From Chlamydiota bacterium (GTDB lineage: Bacteria > Chlamydiota > Chlamydiia > Chlamydiales > Parachlamydiaceae): a DNA stretch of 47,678 bases. Below are positions 26,668 to 34,660 of this stretch, piece by piece; position 1 is the first letter of the stretch, and every line of letters begins with the position of its first letter. The notes beneath the pieces were generated by a model. The model was not told the origin of the DNA. It saw nothing but the letters and a program-made list of their open reading frames with translations, and did no database searches. A program made the translations under genes and the position numbers. The stretch is from the NCBI GenBank assembly GCA_013286645.1, contig JABDFJ010000011.1:1-47678 (forward strand), given 5' to 3'.

Positions 26668-27723
26668 ATGACAACTATACCACGAACCAAACTACCCACT
26701 TTAAATATGGTCCACACAAATACTCACCACCCCTCTGACCTGTCATCATTGTCGCTTAAACAAATCATGGAAACACCCAGGTATCAGCAATATTTGGCGG
26801 CCATCCAAAACATTGGAAAAACAGAACTGCATGCCCATCTAGCCGGAGCTGTGCCCCTCGAATTTCTGCAAAAAAATTGCGATGAAACGACTTTTAGCCA
26901 GCTGTCACATGATATTGATAAGATCCGCAACGGCGTAGACTACGATAAAGCCTTCAGCATCTTTGATACGATCGGCAAAATATTAAATACAGAGCAGCGC
27001 ATTGAAGAGGCGGCCTTCGAATTTTGCCGAGCACAGTATAACGACAAGGTTGCCTTTAGCGAATTACGCACAGGCCTGAAAAATCTTGGCACAGGCTTTG
27101 AAGGATATTTGCAAGCTGTACTCAAAGGATTAGAACGAGGCATGCAAACCTATCCGATCCAAGTAAATCTCCTTCTAAGCTTACGCCGCAACACTACTGA
27201 AGCCGATGCGGATAAAACTATTGATCTAGCCCTCAAATATCGGGACAAAGGAATTACAGGCATAGATGTCTCAGGAAATTCCGTCTGTGGTGATGCCAAA
27301 GGTATATTCACCGCCTTGCAGAGAGCTAAAGAGCTCAAATTCCCTGTCACTTTACATATCGGCGAAAACCCCAAAGAAACACCAGAACAGCAGATGAAAG
27401 AACTAAAAACGATCCAACCGCAGCGCATCGGGCATGGAGTATTTCTGTGCCCAGAAGCAATTGAATGGGTACGCTCTCAGCATATCCCCGTCGAAGTGTG
27501 CATTAAAAGCGCTCTTAGCGTTGACATGATCGATCATGCAAGCAAACACCCCTGGCTAAAGCTACTGCAAGAGGGACATCCTTTAGTTTTTTGTACAGAT
27601 GATGCCACTCTTTTTGGTGATCTATCCTCCGAGCTTGCCCTGCTGGCATGCTTAAAGGACTTATCGCTTTCCGAAATCATCGAACTGCAATCACAAGCCC
27701 ACCAGTATGCTTTTAAGCACTAG
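26668..27723 (+). CDS. Adenosine-deaminase-family amidohydrolase
   Basis: Metal-dependent deaminase of the ADA/ADAL family, 351 residues. Zinc-site motifs are complete: [12 protein letters not shown] (two His), the later His in [16 protein letters not shown], and the Asp-Asp pair in [10 protein letters not shown]. In classical ADA the last motif is usually STDDP; the variant here, with an N-terminal polar extension of about 45 residues, leaves open whether adenosine, adenine, N6-methyl-AMP or another purine is the substrate. AGGA sits about 7 nt before ATG 26668. It ends convergently with the helicase, the palindrome CTAG supplying both stop codons. Purine salvage would be useful to an intracellular bacterium. 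Confidence 0.85.
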   Translation: MTTIPRTKLPTLNMVHTNTHHPSDLSSLSLKQIMETPRYQQYLAAIQNIGKTELHAHLAGAVPLEFLQKNCDETTFSQLSHDIDKIRNGVDYDKAFSIFDTIGKILNTEQRIEEAAFEFCRAQYNDKVAFSELRTGLKNLGTGFEGYLQAVLKGLERGMQTYPIQVNLLLSLRRNTTEADADKTIDLALKYRDKGITGIDVSGNSVCGDAKGIFTALQRAKELKFPVTLHIGENPKETPEQQMKELKTIQPQRIGHGVFLCPEAIEWVRSQHIPVEVCIKSALSVDMIDHASKHPWLKLLQEGHPLVFCTDDATLFGDLSSELALLACLKDLSLSEIIELQSQAHQYAFKH

Positions 27724-29003
27724 CGCGATGGTTGCTTGTGACGATGACCGCCCCCGCCATTCGGCCGTTGCTGGCGGCGCCCAGCAACATTGGCAGGGGG
27801 GGTAGGAGCACCTCTCGGTCCTCTTCCTCCGCTACGACCGTTGATGATGGGCTCGGCCTTAATCGTAGGGTCCGGCTTGAAATCAGCAATGATGACTTTA
27901 GGCAATTCACATTTAAGTAGACGTTCGATGTCGTAAAGCAACTTGTGCTCATCGATACATACCAAAGAAACAGCTTTTCCTTCATTACCAGCCCGGCCAG
28001 TGCGTCCAATGCGGTGTACGTAATCTTCGGGCACATTAGGTAAATCGAAATTGACCACATATGGCAATTGATCAATATCCAAGCCACGCGCAGCAATATC
28101 TGTAGCTACTAGTACACGTACTTGCCCTTGTTTGAAATCTGCTAAGGCTTTCGTACGCGCCCCCTGGCTCTTATTTCCGTGAATTGCCACAGAAGTGATG
28201 CCATCAGTTTCTAATTGCTTTGATAAGCGATTAGCGCCATGTTTCGTGCGCGTAAACACCAACACTTGTTTCCATTTTTCTGAGTTGATGAGAAATGAAA
28301 GCAATTCGCGCTTGCGTTTGCTATCGACCGGATGAATAGTCTGTGATACCCCCTGTGCAGTGGTGTTGCGTTGTGCCACCTGAATCACATGCGGATTATT
28401 TAATAAACCTTCAGCCAGGCGCTTTATTTCGTCCGAGAAGGTGGCAGAAAATAGCAAATTTTGACGCTTCTTGGGAAGGATATGTAGGATTCTTTTGATG
28501 TCGTGAATAAAACCCATGTCCAACATCCGGTCGGCTTCATCTAGTACTAACATCTCCACATGCGATAAATCCACAGCTTTTTGGGCATAAAGATCCAACA
28601 AACGCCCCGTGGTAGCCACTAAAATATCCACCCCATGACGCAGCTTATTAATTTGCGCGTTGATATTCACGCCACCAAAGACCACAGTTGAGGTCAATGG
28701 TAAATATTTGCTGTAAGTCCTCACGCTCTCTTCAACTTGAGCGGCCAATTCCCTTGTAGGAGTTAAGATCAGCGCCCGCACCACTGGACGGTTTTTCGAC
28801 CCACCTTTTTGCATCAAATTTTGCAGCAAAGGTAGCGTGAAACCGGCTGTTTTACCGGTACCTGTTTGAGAGCCTGCAAGCAAATCGCCCCCTTCTAAAA
28901 TAAAAGGGATGGTTTGACTTTGAATTGGAGTCGGTGTCTCATAGCCTTCTTCATTGATTGCGCGCAGCAATTCGGCCAATAAGCCAAAGTTATTGAATGT
29001 CAT
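27720..29003 (-). CDS. rhlE: DEAD-box RNA helicase, RhlE type
   Basis: ATP-dependent RNA helicase of about 427 residues, starting at ATG 29003 (MTFNNFGL, the usual DEAD-box N-terminus); an upstream TTG is in frame. Motifs in order: Q-motif ([13 protein letters not shown]), [29 protein letters not shown], then [30 protein letters not shown] and HRIGRTGR. The C-terminal tail is Gly/Pro/Arg-rich ([17 protein letters not shown]), typical for RNA binding in the RhlE/CsdA branch. Probable roles are ribosome assembly and RNA turnover. Symbol is by subfamily resemblance. Confidence 0.93.
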   Translation of the reverse strand: MTFNNFGLLAELLRAINEEGYETPTPIQSQTIPFILEGGDLLAGSQTGTGKTAGFTLPLLQNLMQKGGSKNRPVVRALILTPTRELAAQVEESVRTYSKYLPLTSTVVFGGVNINAQINKLRHGVDILVATTGRLLDLYAQKAVDLSHVEMLVLDEADRMLDMGFIHDIKRILHILPKKRQNLLFSATFSDEIKRLAEGLLNNPHVIQVAQRNTTAQGVSQTIHPVDSKRKRELLSFLINSEKWKQVLVFTRTKHGANRLSKQLETDGITSVAIHGNKSQGARTKALADFKQGQVRVLVATDIAARGLDIDQLPYVVNFDLPNVPEDYVHRIGRTGRAGNEGKAVSLVCIDEHKLLYDIERLLKCELPKVIIADFKPDPTIKAEPIINGRSGGRGPRGAPTPPANVAGRRQQRPNGGGGHRHKQPSR

Positions 29004-29130
29004 GTTGTAAGTTTGCCTCGTTGTTTCCAAAGAGTATTACATATAAGTGCTTTGCAATCAAAGACAAATCGTCGGCACAACACGAAACCGCGCCTTAACG
29101 AATAGATCGCTATGAACGCAAAAGTCGCTT

Positions 29131-29210
29131 GAAACACAGAGGCACAGAGAACACAGAGGAGCCGAGTCTCAAATATCCCTCTCTGTGTTCTCTGTGCCTC
29201 TGTGTTTCAG
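29131..29210. repeat. CACAGAG-family palindrome
   Basis: Left arm TGAAACACAGAGGCACAGAG continuing with AACACAGAGG pairs with a right arm CCTCTGTGTTTCAG. CACAGAG recurs at spacings of 8 and 9. Loop of about 20 nt. It lies between the helicase promoter side and the RBBP9-like gene end. Confidence 0.85.
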
Positions 29211-29220
29211 AAAGCTTTTT

Positions 29221-29772
29221 CTACTGCTTTGTTAACCTTTTTTTAAGGGCCTCAAAGAGCTCTGGAAATTCGAGCTTTTGAGAATCTCCTCCAAAATGTC
29301 CTTGGTCAATGAATTCGTGATATTCGGTGTGCAATTTTTCATGCACAAAACGAGCTTCTTCAATGGGTATCCACGCATCGTTGACTGAAGCAAATTGAAT
29401 CACCCACTTTTGGTTGCGAATGATCGCATCCCAATCCCAGGGACGATCAAAGTAGCCACTTTGCTTTTCCATCGCTAATCCCAAATCCGTATGATAAGCC
29501 CCCACAAGCACAGATCCCAGCAATCGCGTAGCCTCAGCTAATCGCATCGCTGCAATGGCACCTGATGAATGCCCAACAAGAATAGTTTGCTCATCCGCCT
29601 TGAGGTTGTCTTTTAAAAAAGGGACCCAATACGCTTCTCTAGCTAAATAGTTATCAGGAAATTCAGAAGCCACGACCCTGATCCCCAACTTCTCTAGTTC
29701 ATTTTTGAGATAGGGGAACCAATTATCGTTTGGTCCACCCCCGCCATTTCCTGGAATAAAAAGCACTTTCAT
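29221..29772 (-). CDS. RBBP9/YdeN-like serine hydrolase
   Basis: Small alpha/beta hydrolase of 183 residues from ATG 29772, chosen because AAAGGTG lies about 8 nt upstream. The N-terminus MKVLFIPGNGGGGPNDNWFP is typical of the RBBP9 family. The nucleophile is S69 in LVGHSSGAIAAM; the acid is Asp in VNDAWIP and the base His in DQGHFG, giving a complete triad. Human RBBP9 is a serine hydrolase with peptidase activity; bacterial members are esterase-like with unknown substrates. Cytoplasmic. It diverges from the AAA_14 gene across a 54-bp gap containing overlapping promoters. Confidence 0.88.
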   Translation of the reverse strand: MKVLFIPGNGGGGPNDNWFPYLKNELEKLGIRVVASEFPDNYLAREAYWVPFLKDNLKADEQTILVGHSSGAIAAMRLAEATRLLGSVLVGAYHTDLGLAMEKQSGYFDRPWDWDAIIRNQKWVIQFASVNDAWIPIEEARFVHEKLHTEYHEFIDQGHFGGDSQKLEFPELFEALKKRLTKQ

Positions 29773-29790
29773 CGTTAACACCTTTAATTC

Positions 29791-29819
29791 TTGACAAATC
29801 TAAAGTACAGTTTTATATT
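29791..29819 (+). promoter_or_regulatory. sigma70-type promoter of the AAA_14 gene, likely leaderless
   Basis: TTGACA (29,791-29,796), 17-nt spacer, TATATT (29,814-29,819). The ATG of the downstream gene is at 29,827, seven bases after the -10, where transcription would be expected to start. TTGACAAAT (29,791-29,799) and ATTTGTCAA (29,817-29,825) form a 9-bp inverted repeat spanning the promoter, a plausible operator. Confidence 0.7.
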
Positions 29820-29825
29820 TGTCAA
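29797..29825 (-). promoter_or_regulatory. face-to-face promoter of the RBBP9-like gene
   Basis: On the minus strand TTGACA is at 29,825-29,820, followed by a 17-nt spacer and TAGATT at 29,802-29,797. It occupies the same DNA as the plus-strand promoter. The expected start near 29,790 leaves a short leader containing the ribosome site of the hydrolase gene. Confidence 0.6.
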
Positions 29826-29826
29826 T

Positions 29827-31032
29827 ATGATACCCAGACATCTCGCACCTTATGTTGTAAAGTACGCCCAAGAATACCCAATTGTGGCACTCGTTGGACC
29901 TCGCCAAAGTGGTAAAACAACGCTGGCTAGAGCTTTATTTCCTAGTTACAAATATATTTCATTAGAAAACTTGGATTTAAGACATCATGCGGCCACTGAT
30001 CCCCGAGGTTTCTTGAATGATCATGGTCCTTTCGTTATCTTAGACGAAGTGCAGCGTGCGCCAGAGCTTTTCCCTTATCTACAAGAACTCGTTGATAATA
30101 AACAAGATCCAGCACAGTATATTTTGACAGGCTCTTCACAATTTCTTTTGATAGAAAAGATTACCCAATCGTTGGCCGGACGCATTGTAACATTTAAATT
30201 ATACCCACTCACATACACGGAGCTATTCAACTATCCAGGCGAAAGTAATTTTGATGCGGTCTTTCATATACAGAACGCTCATCGAGAAAAAGTCGCTCAA
30301 GAAGATCTATACAATCTTATGTGGAAAGGGTTTTATCCTCGCATTCACGATAAAGACCTCGATAGTTATAAATGGTATGAAAATTACATCTTCACTTATG
30401 TGGAACGCGATATTCGTTCTTTGCTTAATGTTCGTAATCTGCGTCTTTTCGAACATTTCTTGCTATTATGCGCCTCCCAATCAGGACAATTAATCAGCTA
30501 TACAAATATTAGCAACGCCCTAGGTATATCGATTCCAACTGTCAAAGAATGGATTTCACTATTAGAAACAAGTGGGTTGATTTTTATTTTGACCCCATAT
30601 TTTCAAAATTTCTCTAAACGCATCGTCAAAACACCTAAAATTTATTTTGCAGATACCGGATTGCTTTGTCATCTTCTATCAATCCGCAACCTCGATCAAC
30701 TGAAAACCCACCCTCTTCTGGGTCACATTTTTGAAACGTTCATGATTAGTGAATGTTTTAAACGTTTCTATAATATGGGCGAAACCCCTCCTTTATATTT
30801 TTGGCGCGATCAAGGCGGAAATAAAATCGATCTTCTCATCCAAAAAGGGCAAACGGGAGAGCCATATGAAATAAAACTCTCTCAATCCTACCATTCTGAT
30901 TTTAAAAAAAGTATCGAGCACTGGCTAGTGTTAAAGGGTAATTCCGCTAAAAATGGTACGGTTATTTATTGTGGAGAGCATCTTCTTAATATTGACACCC
31001 CAATTCAAACCGTTCCTTGGTTCTTCCTTTAA
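29827..31032 (+). CDS. AAA_14/DUF4143 family ATPase
   Basis: A 401-residue protein from ATG 29827, where the family N-terminus (MIPRHLAPYVVKYAQEYP) begins. Walker A is GPRQSGKT at 24-31, Walker B FVILDEVQRAP near 70, then YILTGSSQFLL (sensor) and the family signature SLAGRIVTFKLYPLTYTEL. The C-terminal DUF4143 part includes a winged helix (SQLISYTNISNALGISIPTV-like) and FYFWRDQGGNKIDLLIQKG, which resembles a restriction-endonuclease-type fold core (D...E-x-K in EPYEIKLSQS). Such ATPases are widespread, sporadic and apparently mobile; their role is not established. No toxin or antitoxin is visible next to it. Confidence 0.88.
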   Translation: MIPRHLAPYVVKYAQEYPIVALVGPRQSGKTTLARALFPSYKYISLENLDLRHHAATDPRGFLNDHGPFVILDEVQRAPELFPYLQELVDNKQDPAQYILTGSSQFLLIEKITQSLAGRIVTFKLYPLTYTELFNYPGESNFDAVFHIQNAHREKVAQEDLYNLMWKGFYPRIHDKDLDSYKWYENYIFTYVERDIRSLLNVRNLRLFEHFLLLCASQSGQLISYTNISNALGISIPTVKEWISLLETSGLIFILTPYFQNFSKRIVKTPKIYFADTGLLCHLLSIRNLDQLKTHPLLGHIFETFMISECFKRFYNMGETPPLYFWRDQGGNKIDLLIQKGQTGEPYEIKLSQSYHSDFKKSIEHWLVLKGNSAKNGTVIYCGEHLLNIDTPIQTVPWFFL

Positions 31033-31050
31033 GTCAAGTTCGACCTAGAA

Positions 31051-31080
31051 CAGCAATTGCGCGGAAAAACGCAATTGCTG
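31051..31080 (+). terminator. 11-bp hairpin after the AAA_14 gene
   Basis: CAGCAATTGCG and CGCAATTGCTG form a perfect stem with loop CGGAAAAA. CCTAGAA flanks it on both sides (31,043 and 31,083). There is no T-run after the stem, so it may be factor-dependent, a processing site or an operator instead of an intrinsic terminator. Confidence 0.5.
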
Positions 31081-31167
31081 AACCTAGAAACGGCCATGCA
31101 TTTTTTTCTTCCCTTGAGAGCGATACATTAGGTATGCTCTACCTCTTATCATTCTAGGAGGCTCGAT

Positions 31168-31920
31168 ATGGATATGCGTTCTTCAAACCCCACCCTACCA
31201 AACAACACCTTCATGGATCTGCGCTTTCAAGCCACCCGAGGCGAAGCGATGACTGTGCAAGGCACTGCCACCAAAGCAGCAATGCTATTGCTATTGGCAT
31301 TGCTAGCTGCTGGTTGGACATGGATGAAATTTTACAACTCCGGAGGCAATGTAGCAGCTGTCACGACGTGGATCTGGGTGGGCGCCCTTGGCGGCTTTGC
31401 TTTAGCCCTCGTCACCACCTTCAAGAAAGAATGGGCTGCCATCACGGCCCCCATCTACGCTGTACTGGAAGGTCTGTTCATTGGCGCTATATCAGCCATG
31501 TTAGAAGCTTCATTTCCAGGCATTGTTGTGCAAGCTGTCGGCTTAACCTTCGGCACCCTTTTTGCCATGTTAATGGCCTATCAAACTGGACTAATCAAAG
31601 CCACAGAAAGATTCAAATTAGGCGTTGTCGCTGCGACTGGAGGCATCGCAATCTTTTACTTAGTGATGATGGTGTTGGGCTTATTTGGCGTCCACCCTGC
31701 CTTACTGACCGGCCCTTCATGGCTAAGCATCGGCATCAGTCTATTTATTGTGGTGATTGCCGCTTTGAATTTCATCATCGATTTCGATTTCATCGAACAA
31801 GGCGCCCGGATGAATGTCCCCAAATATATGGAATGGTACGGCGCATTTGCCCTAATGGTAACGCTCGTATGGCTCTATGTTGAGTTTCTGCGTTTGCTTT
31901 CTTATTTGCGCCAACGCTAG
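31168..31920 (+). CDS. Bax-inhibitor-1/YccA-type membrane protein
   Basis: A 250-residue protein with about seven membrane helices, of the BI-1/YccA family (PF12811 type). After a polar N-terminus come AAMLLLLALLAAGWTWMKF and AAVTTWIWVGALGGFALALV, then APIYAVLEGLFIGAISAML, a well conserved block, and NFIIDFDFIEQGARMNVPKY near the C-terminus, where acidic residues may form the pH or calcium-sensitive site known in BI-1 relatives. YccA interacts with the FtsH protease in E. coli. AGGAGG lies 31,155-31,160, a strong ribosome site. Confidence 0.92.
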   Translation: MDMRSSNPTLPNNTFMDLRFQATRGEAMTVQGTATKAAMLLLLALLAAGWTWMKFYNSGGNVAAVTTWIWVGALGGFALALVTTFKKEWAAITAPIYAVLEGLFIGAISAMLEASFPGIVVQAVGLTFGTLFAMLMAYQTGLIKATERFKLGVVAATGGIAIFYLVMMVLGLFGVHPALLTGPSWLSIGISLFIVVIAALNFIIDFDFIEQGARMNVPKYMEWYGAFALMVTLVWLYVEFLRLLSYLRQR

Positions 31921-31930
31921 CTAATATATA

Positions 31931-32184
31931 GAAAAAGGGACCTAAAAGACCAAAACGACCTAAAGGACACTGCCATTTAGTCCTTTAAGTCGTTTTGGTC
32001 CTTTAGAGGTAATTGCATAAGTCCCGTTTAATCGATTTTTGGATGATTTTGGCAAGATTCGCCATTTTGCGCAAATCCACATACTCTTAAGAGTAGGGGA
32101 TTTGCGCAAAATGGCGAAGATTGGCAAAAGCGCCAAAAAGCGATAAACGGGACTTATGCAATTACCTCTTTAGGTCCCTTTTTC
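31931..32184. repeat. GACCTAAAG palindrome split by an insertion
   Basis: Left arm 31,931-31,968 is made of 9-nt units (GACCTAAAA, GACCAAAAC, GACCTAAAG). The right arm begins at 31,980 and is interrupted at 32,006, resuming at 32,174. If the insert and one CTTTAG are removed, the arms pair over 38 bp with two mismatches. Same family as the inner stem at 23,193-23,287. It lies between convergent BI-1 and MFS genes. Confidence 0.9.
32007..32167. mobile_element. 161-bp palindromic MITE-like insertion with 6-bp target duplication
   Basis: The ends are 24-bp perfect inverted repeats (AGGTAATTGCATAAGTCCCG then TTTA). A second perfect block, TTCGCCATTTTGCGCAAATC plus C, lies nearer the centre, which reads CTCTTAAGAG. 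CTTTAG flanks both sides (32,001-32,006 and 32,168-32,173), and the uninterrupted sister sequence at 23,271 has one copy. No coding capacity. This is a non-autonomous element; its transposase is not in the window. Confidence 0.82.
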
Positions 32185-32187
32185 CGT

Positions 32188-33402
32188 TTATCCAGATTCT
32201 CCTACCGCCTGCGTCGGCTCTATGGCATCGATTCGATATCTTTGACCAAATAGCAGCATTGATAGTAGTGCCATCAAGATGATGGAAATCCCATAAGGAA
32301 CGGTAGAATTGATTGGGAATAGCATCAATATTGCTCCTCCAATGGCTGAAATACTAAATTGAGTCGCCCCAAATGCTGCCGAAGCTGTACCAGCGATTAA
32401 GCCGAAGGGCTCCAAACACGCTGAAGCAGAGCTTCCTACTAGAAACATAGCCCCCATACAAGCCACAGCCATCGGAATTAAAAAACCAGCCAGACTTAAT
32501 GCCGCAATAGCATGCCAAAGAATCATGCTCACACCACCCAGCAACAGCAATACGATCCCCAATTTTATGGTCGTATGAATTCCCCATTTTTCAATCAACT
32601 TACCGCTAGTGAGGCCCCCCAATCCAATGACAGAACCAAATACGGCGAAATAATATCCGAATTCAGGCGTAGGAACACCTAACAACTCAATAATGATAAA
32701 AGGAGAAATCGAGAAAAAGCAAAAAAAGACCGCTTCACCCAATCCAGCTATCAACGCAAAAATCAAAAACTGGGGATGAGTAAATATCTCAAGATACCGG
32801 TGGAAAACAGCTCTATCCATTTTAATGCGCTGAGCCACAGGATGCGTTTCTTTTATATAAATCCCAGTAATGCAAAACGCCACCAAACCAATGCACGCTA
32901 AGAAATAGAAAATACTCTCCCACCCAAAAGCTGTAGCTAAATGCCCGCCAATAATGGGCGCAAATGTTGGGGAAATCCCAATAGCGCCATTCAAAAAGCT
33001 ATAGATAATTCCACTTTGCTCACTAGAATATAAATCTCTAACCAGAGCAAATGATGTTACCAACATCCCACAGGCCCCAAACGAACTGATTAAACGCGCC
33101 ATTATCATCCATTCAATAGTTGACGAATAGGCACATCCCATAGAGCCAAACGCATAACATAACGTCGACAAATAAAACGTGGGCTTACGTCCAATTTGAT
33201 CGGCTAAAGGCCCAATCAGTAGCTGCCCAACACCTGTCGTAAATAAAAACAAGCTTAAAGTCAAATGCACCATCGCCGCCGAAGTATCAAAGATCTCTGT
33301 CATCTGCGGTACTATGGGAATATAGATATCTAAACCGAAAGCAAAGCTAAAGACAAAGGGGGAGAGAATGAGAACTAATTGATAAATTTTATAGTTGTGC
33401 AT
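32188..33402 (-). CDS. MFS drug-resistance-type transporter (Bcr/CflA family)
   Basis: A 404-residue, 12-helix major facilitator. The N-terminal half has the Bcr/CflA look: FSFAFGLDIYIPIVPQMTEI, then GQLLIGPLADQIGRKPTFYL (motif A, with the conserved Asp and Arg) and GACGMLVTSFALVRDLY. Proton-coupled export of small molecules is the usual role; in intracellular bacteria such carriers may move metabolites. The C-terminal half ends in FGQRYRIDAI. Convergent with BI-1 across the split palindrome. The start at 33402 has no strong ribosome site. Confidence 0.9.
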   Translation of the reverse strand: MHNYKIYQLVLILSPFVFSFAFGLDIYIPIVPQMTEIFDTSAAMVHLTLSLFLFTTGVGQLLIGPLADQIGRKPTFYLSTLCYAFGSMGCAYSSTIEWMIMARLISSFGACGMLVTSFALVRDLYSSEQSGIIYSFLNGAIGISPTFAPIIGGHLATAFGWESIFYFLACIGLVAFCITGIYIKETHPVAQRIKMDRAVFHRYLEIFTHPQFLIFALIAGLGEAVFFCFFSISPFIIIELLGVPTPEFGYYFAVFGSVIGLGGLTSGKLIEKWGIHTTIKLGIVLLLLGGVSMILWHAIAALSLAGFLIPMAVACMGAMFLVGSSASACLEPFGLIAGTASAAFGATQFSISAIGGAILMLFPINSTVPYGISIILMALLSMLLFGQRYRIDAIEPTQAVGESG

Positions 33403-33521
33403 AATCTAAATAATATGACATACCCCAGCTAATAAATCAATAAATTTATAGACAAACACACAAAAACACATCACTCTAACAAACCAAAACTAAAAGCCTT
33501 ATGGTATTATAAATAAAACAA

Positions 33522-33530
33522 TGCTATAAT
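33522..33530 (+). promoter_or_regulatory. extended -10 promoter of the SycD-like gene
   Basis: TGCTATAAT is a perfect extended -10 element, 54 bp before ATG 33585; no good -35 is present, as expected for extended -10 promoters. AGGGAG at 33,571-33,576 is the ribosome site. Confidence 0.55.
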
Positions 33531-33584
33531 TATTTTAAAGATAGATCACTAGATAGTGCAATTACCTACTAGGGAGATCCACCA

Positions 33585-34361
33585 ATGAAACATGACAAAC
33601 AAGCCAAAATATGGCTTGAAAGAAAATTCCATCAAGCTGAAGTTGCGCAAATTGACACAATGATGTCCATACAACCTCCTGAGAGTTCCACGACACGAAT
33701 AGTACGCTTAGAAACCGATAAAAAATATTCGCCTAAAACACCACGCAACGAATTCGAAACCATCCAAGCCCAATGTCAAAAAGCTTTTCATGTGATTTAC
33801 GATTATCTTATCTATGGCCAGAGATATTTTTTGAAGTTATCGTCCAACGAGAAAACTAAATTACTCAATGAAATAAAACAGGGACAAGAAAATATCCTTT
33901 CTATCATCCAAACAAACAAACTCAACGCTACTTTAAATTCAAGCAACAGCTTGCAGGACATCTTAAACTACAGCCCACAAACGATCGACAAATTTTATCT
34001 CGTTGGTTTAGCTTGTTTAGAAAATAAAGCCTATCAAAATGCCAGGGATGTTTTTAAGGTACTCGTTTTAATTCATCCCCATTATCACAATTTCTGGCTT
34101 GGTCTCGCAATGTGTCAGCAAGCTTTAGGTCAATGGGAAGAAGCCATCCAAGCCTATAGTTTTGCCGAAGTGACCGATGCCAAAGATCCAATCCCATACT
34201 TGCATGAGTCTGAATGCCACGCATTACTGCATGACAACATCCAAGCCGTCATCGCTGTAGATAAAGCCCTCCACTGTGTCGAAGATGATGAAAACAATGA
34301 ATTCGTGGACTTTAAACGCCTCGCCAACGAATGGAAGCAAACGCTCTTAAAATCTGCCTAG
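33585..34361 (+). CDS. SycD/LcrH-type TPR chaperone-like protein
   Basis: A 258-residue protein whose C-terminal 115 residues match class II T3SS chaperones: FYLVGLACLENKAYQNARDV, HPHYHNFWLGLAMCQQALGQ, and AIQAYSFAEVTDAKDPIPYL followed by HESECHAL. The Phe-Trp-Leu-Gly-Leu and Ala-x-Cys-x-Gln-Ala positions are the SycD consensus of three TPRs that bind translocator proteins. The first 130 residues are an additional charged helical region, so the protein is longer than most SycD proteins. No translocator gene of the CopB/CopD kind is adjacent. It probably guards a secreted translocator or effector encoded elsewhere. Confidence 0.85.
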   Translation: MKHDKQAKIWLERKFHQAEVAQIDTMMSIQPPESSTTRIVRLETDKKYSPKTPRNEFETIQAQCQKAFHVIYDYLIYGQRYFLKLSSNEKTKLLNEIKQGQENILSIIQTNKLNATLNSSNSLQDILNYSPQTIDKFYLVGLACLENKAYQNARDVFKVLVLIHPHYHNFWLGLAMCQQALGQWEEAIQAYSFAEVTDAKDPIPYLHESECHALLHDNIQAVIAVDKALHCVEDDENNEFVDFKRLANEWKQTLLKSA

Positions 34362-34363
34362 GG

Positions 34364-34631
34364 CACACCATTTTTTGAACGCGAAGGTCGCGAAGCAAGC
34401 GAAGGCAACGCGAAGATTTTTCTTCTGTGGATATGTACTTACAAATTCATGAAGCTCAATTTCATTCTTATTTAAAATCAACAAAACTTTCAGCTAGGTT
34501 ATGGATTAATTTCAAGAAGAGAATGGTCAAAGAAGATCTCAAAAGATTGTCTTGATCATGTACTTCAAAAAATAAAAACTTTCTTCGCGTTATCTTCGCA
34601 TACTTCGCGATCTTCGCGTTCAAATGGTGTG
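34364..34631. repeat. CGCGAAG-family palindrome with enlarged centre
   Basis: Left arm 34,374-34,415 matches the reverse complement of the right arm of the 17,578 copy, and the right arm 34,583-34,624 matches the reverse complement of that copy's left arm. CACACCATT and its complement extend both ends. The centre is about 165 nt, with ATGTACTTCAAAAAATAAA shared in variant form with other copies. It fills the gap between two convergent genes. Confidence 0.85.
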
Positions 34632-34660
34632 GTCAAAAAGTTGTTTTTATGATCATTCTT

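Noticed and set aside
26474-26674. 66-codon ORF upstream of secA
   Set aside because: Crosses the GTGC-rich repeat; no gene-like features.
13816-33560. TAGATAGTGCAAT upstream of both the DUF1254 gene (about 13,816) and the SycD-like gene (about 33,550)
   Set aside because: A shared 13-mer at different distances from the starts; too little to call a regulatory site.
33557-33567. TGCAATTACCT resembling the end of the 161-bp element
   Set aside because: Only 11 bp match and no second end was found; chance cannot be excluded.
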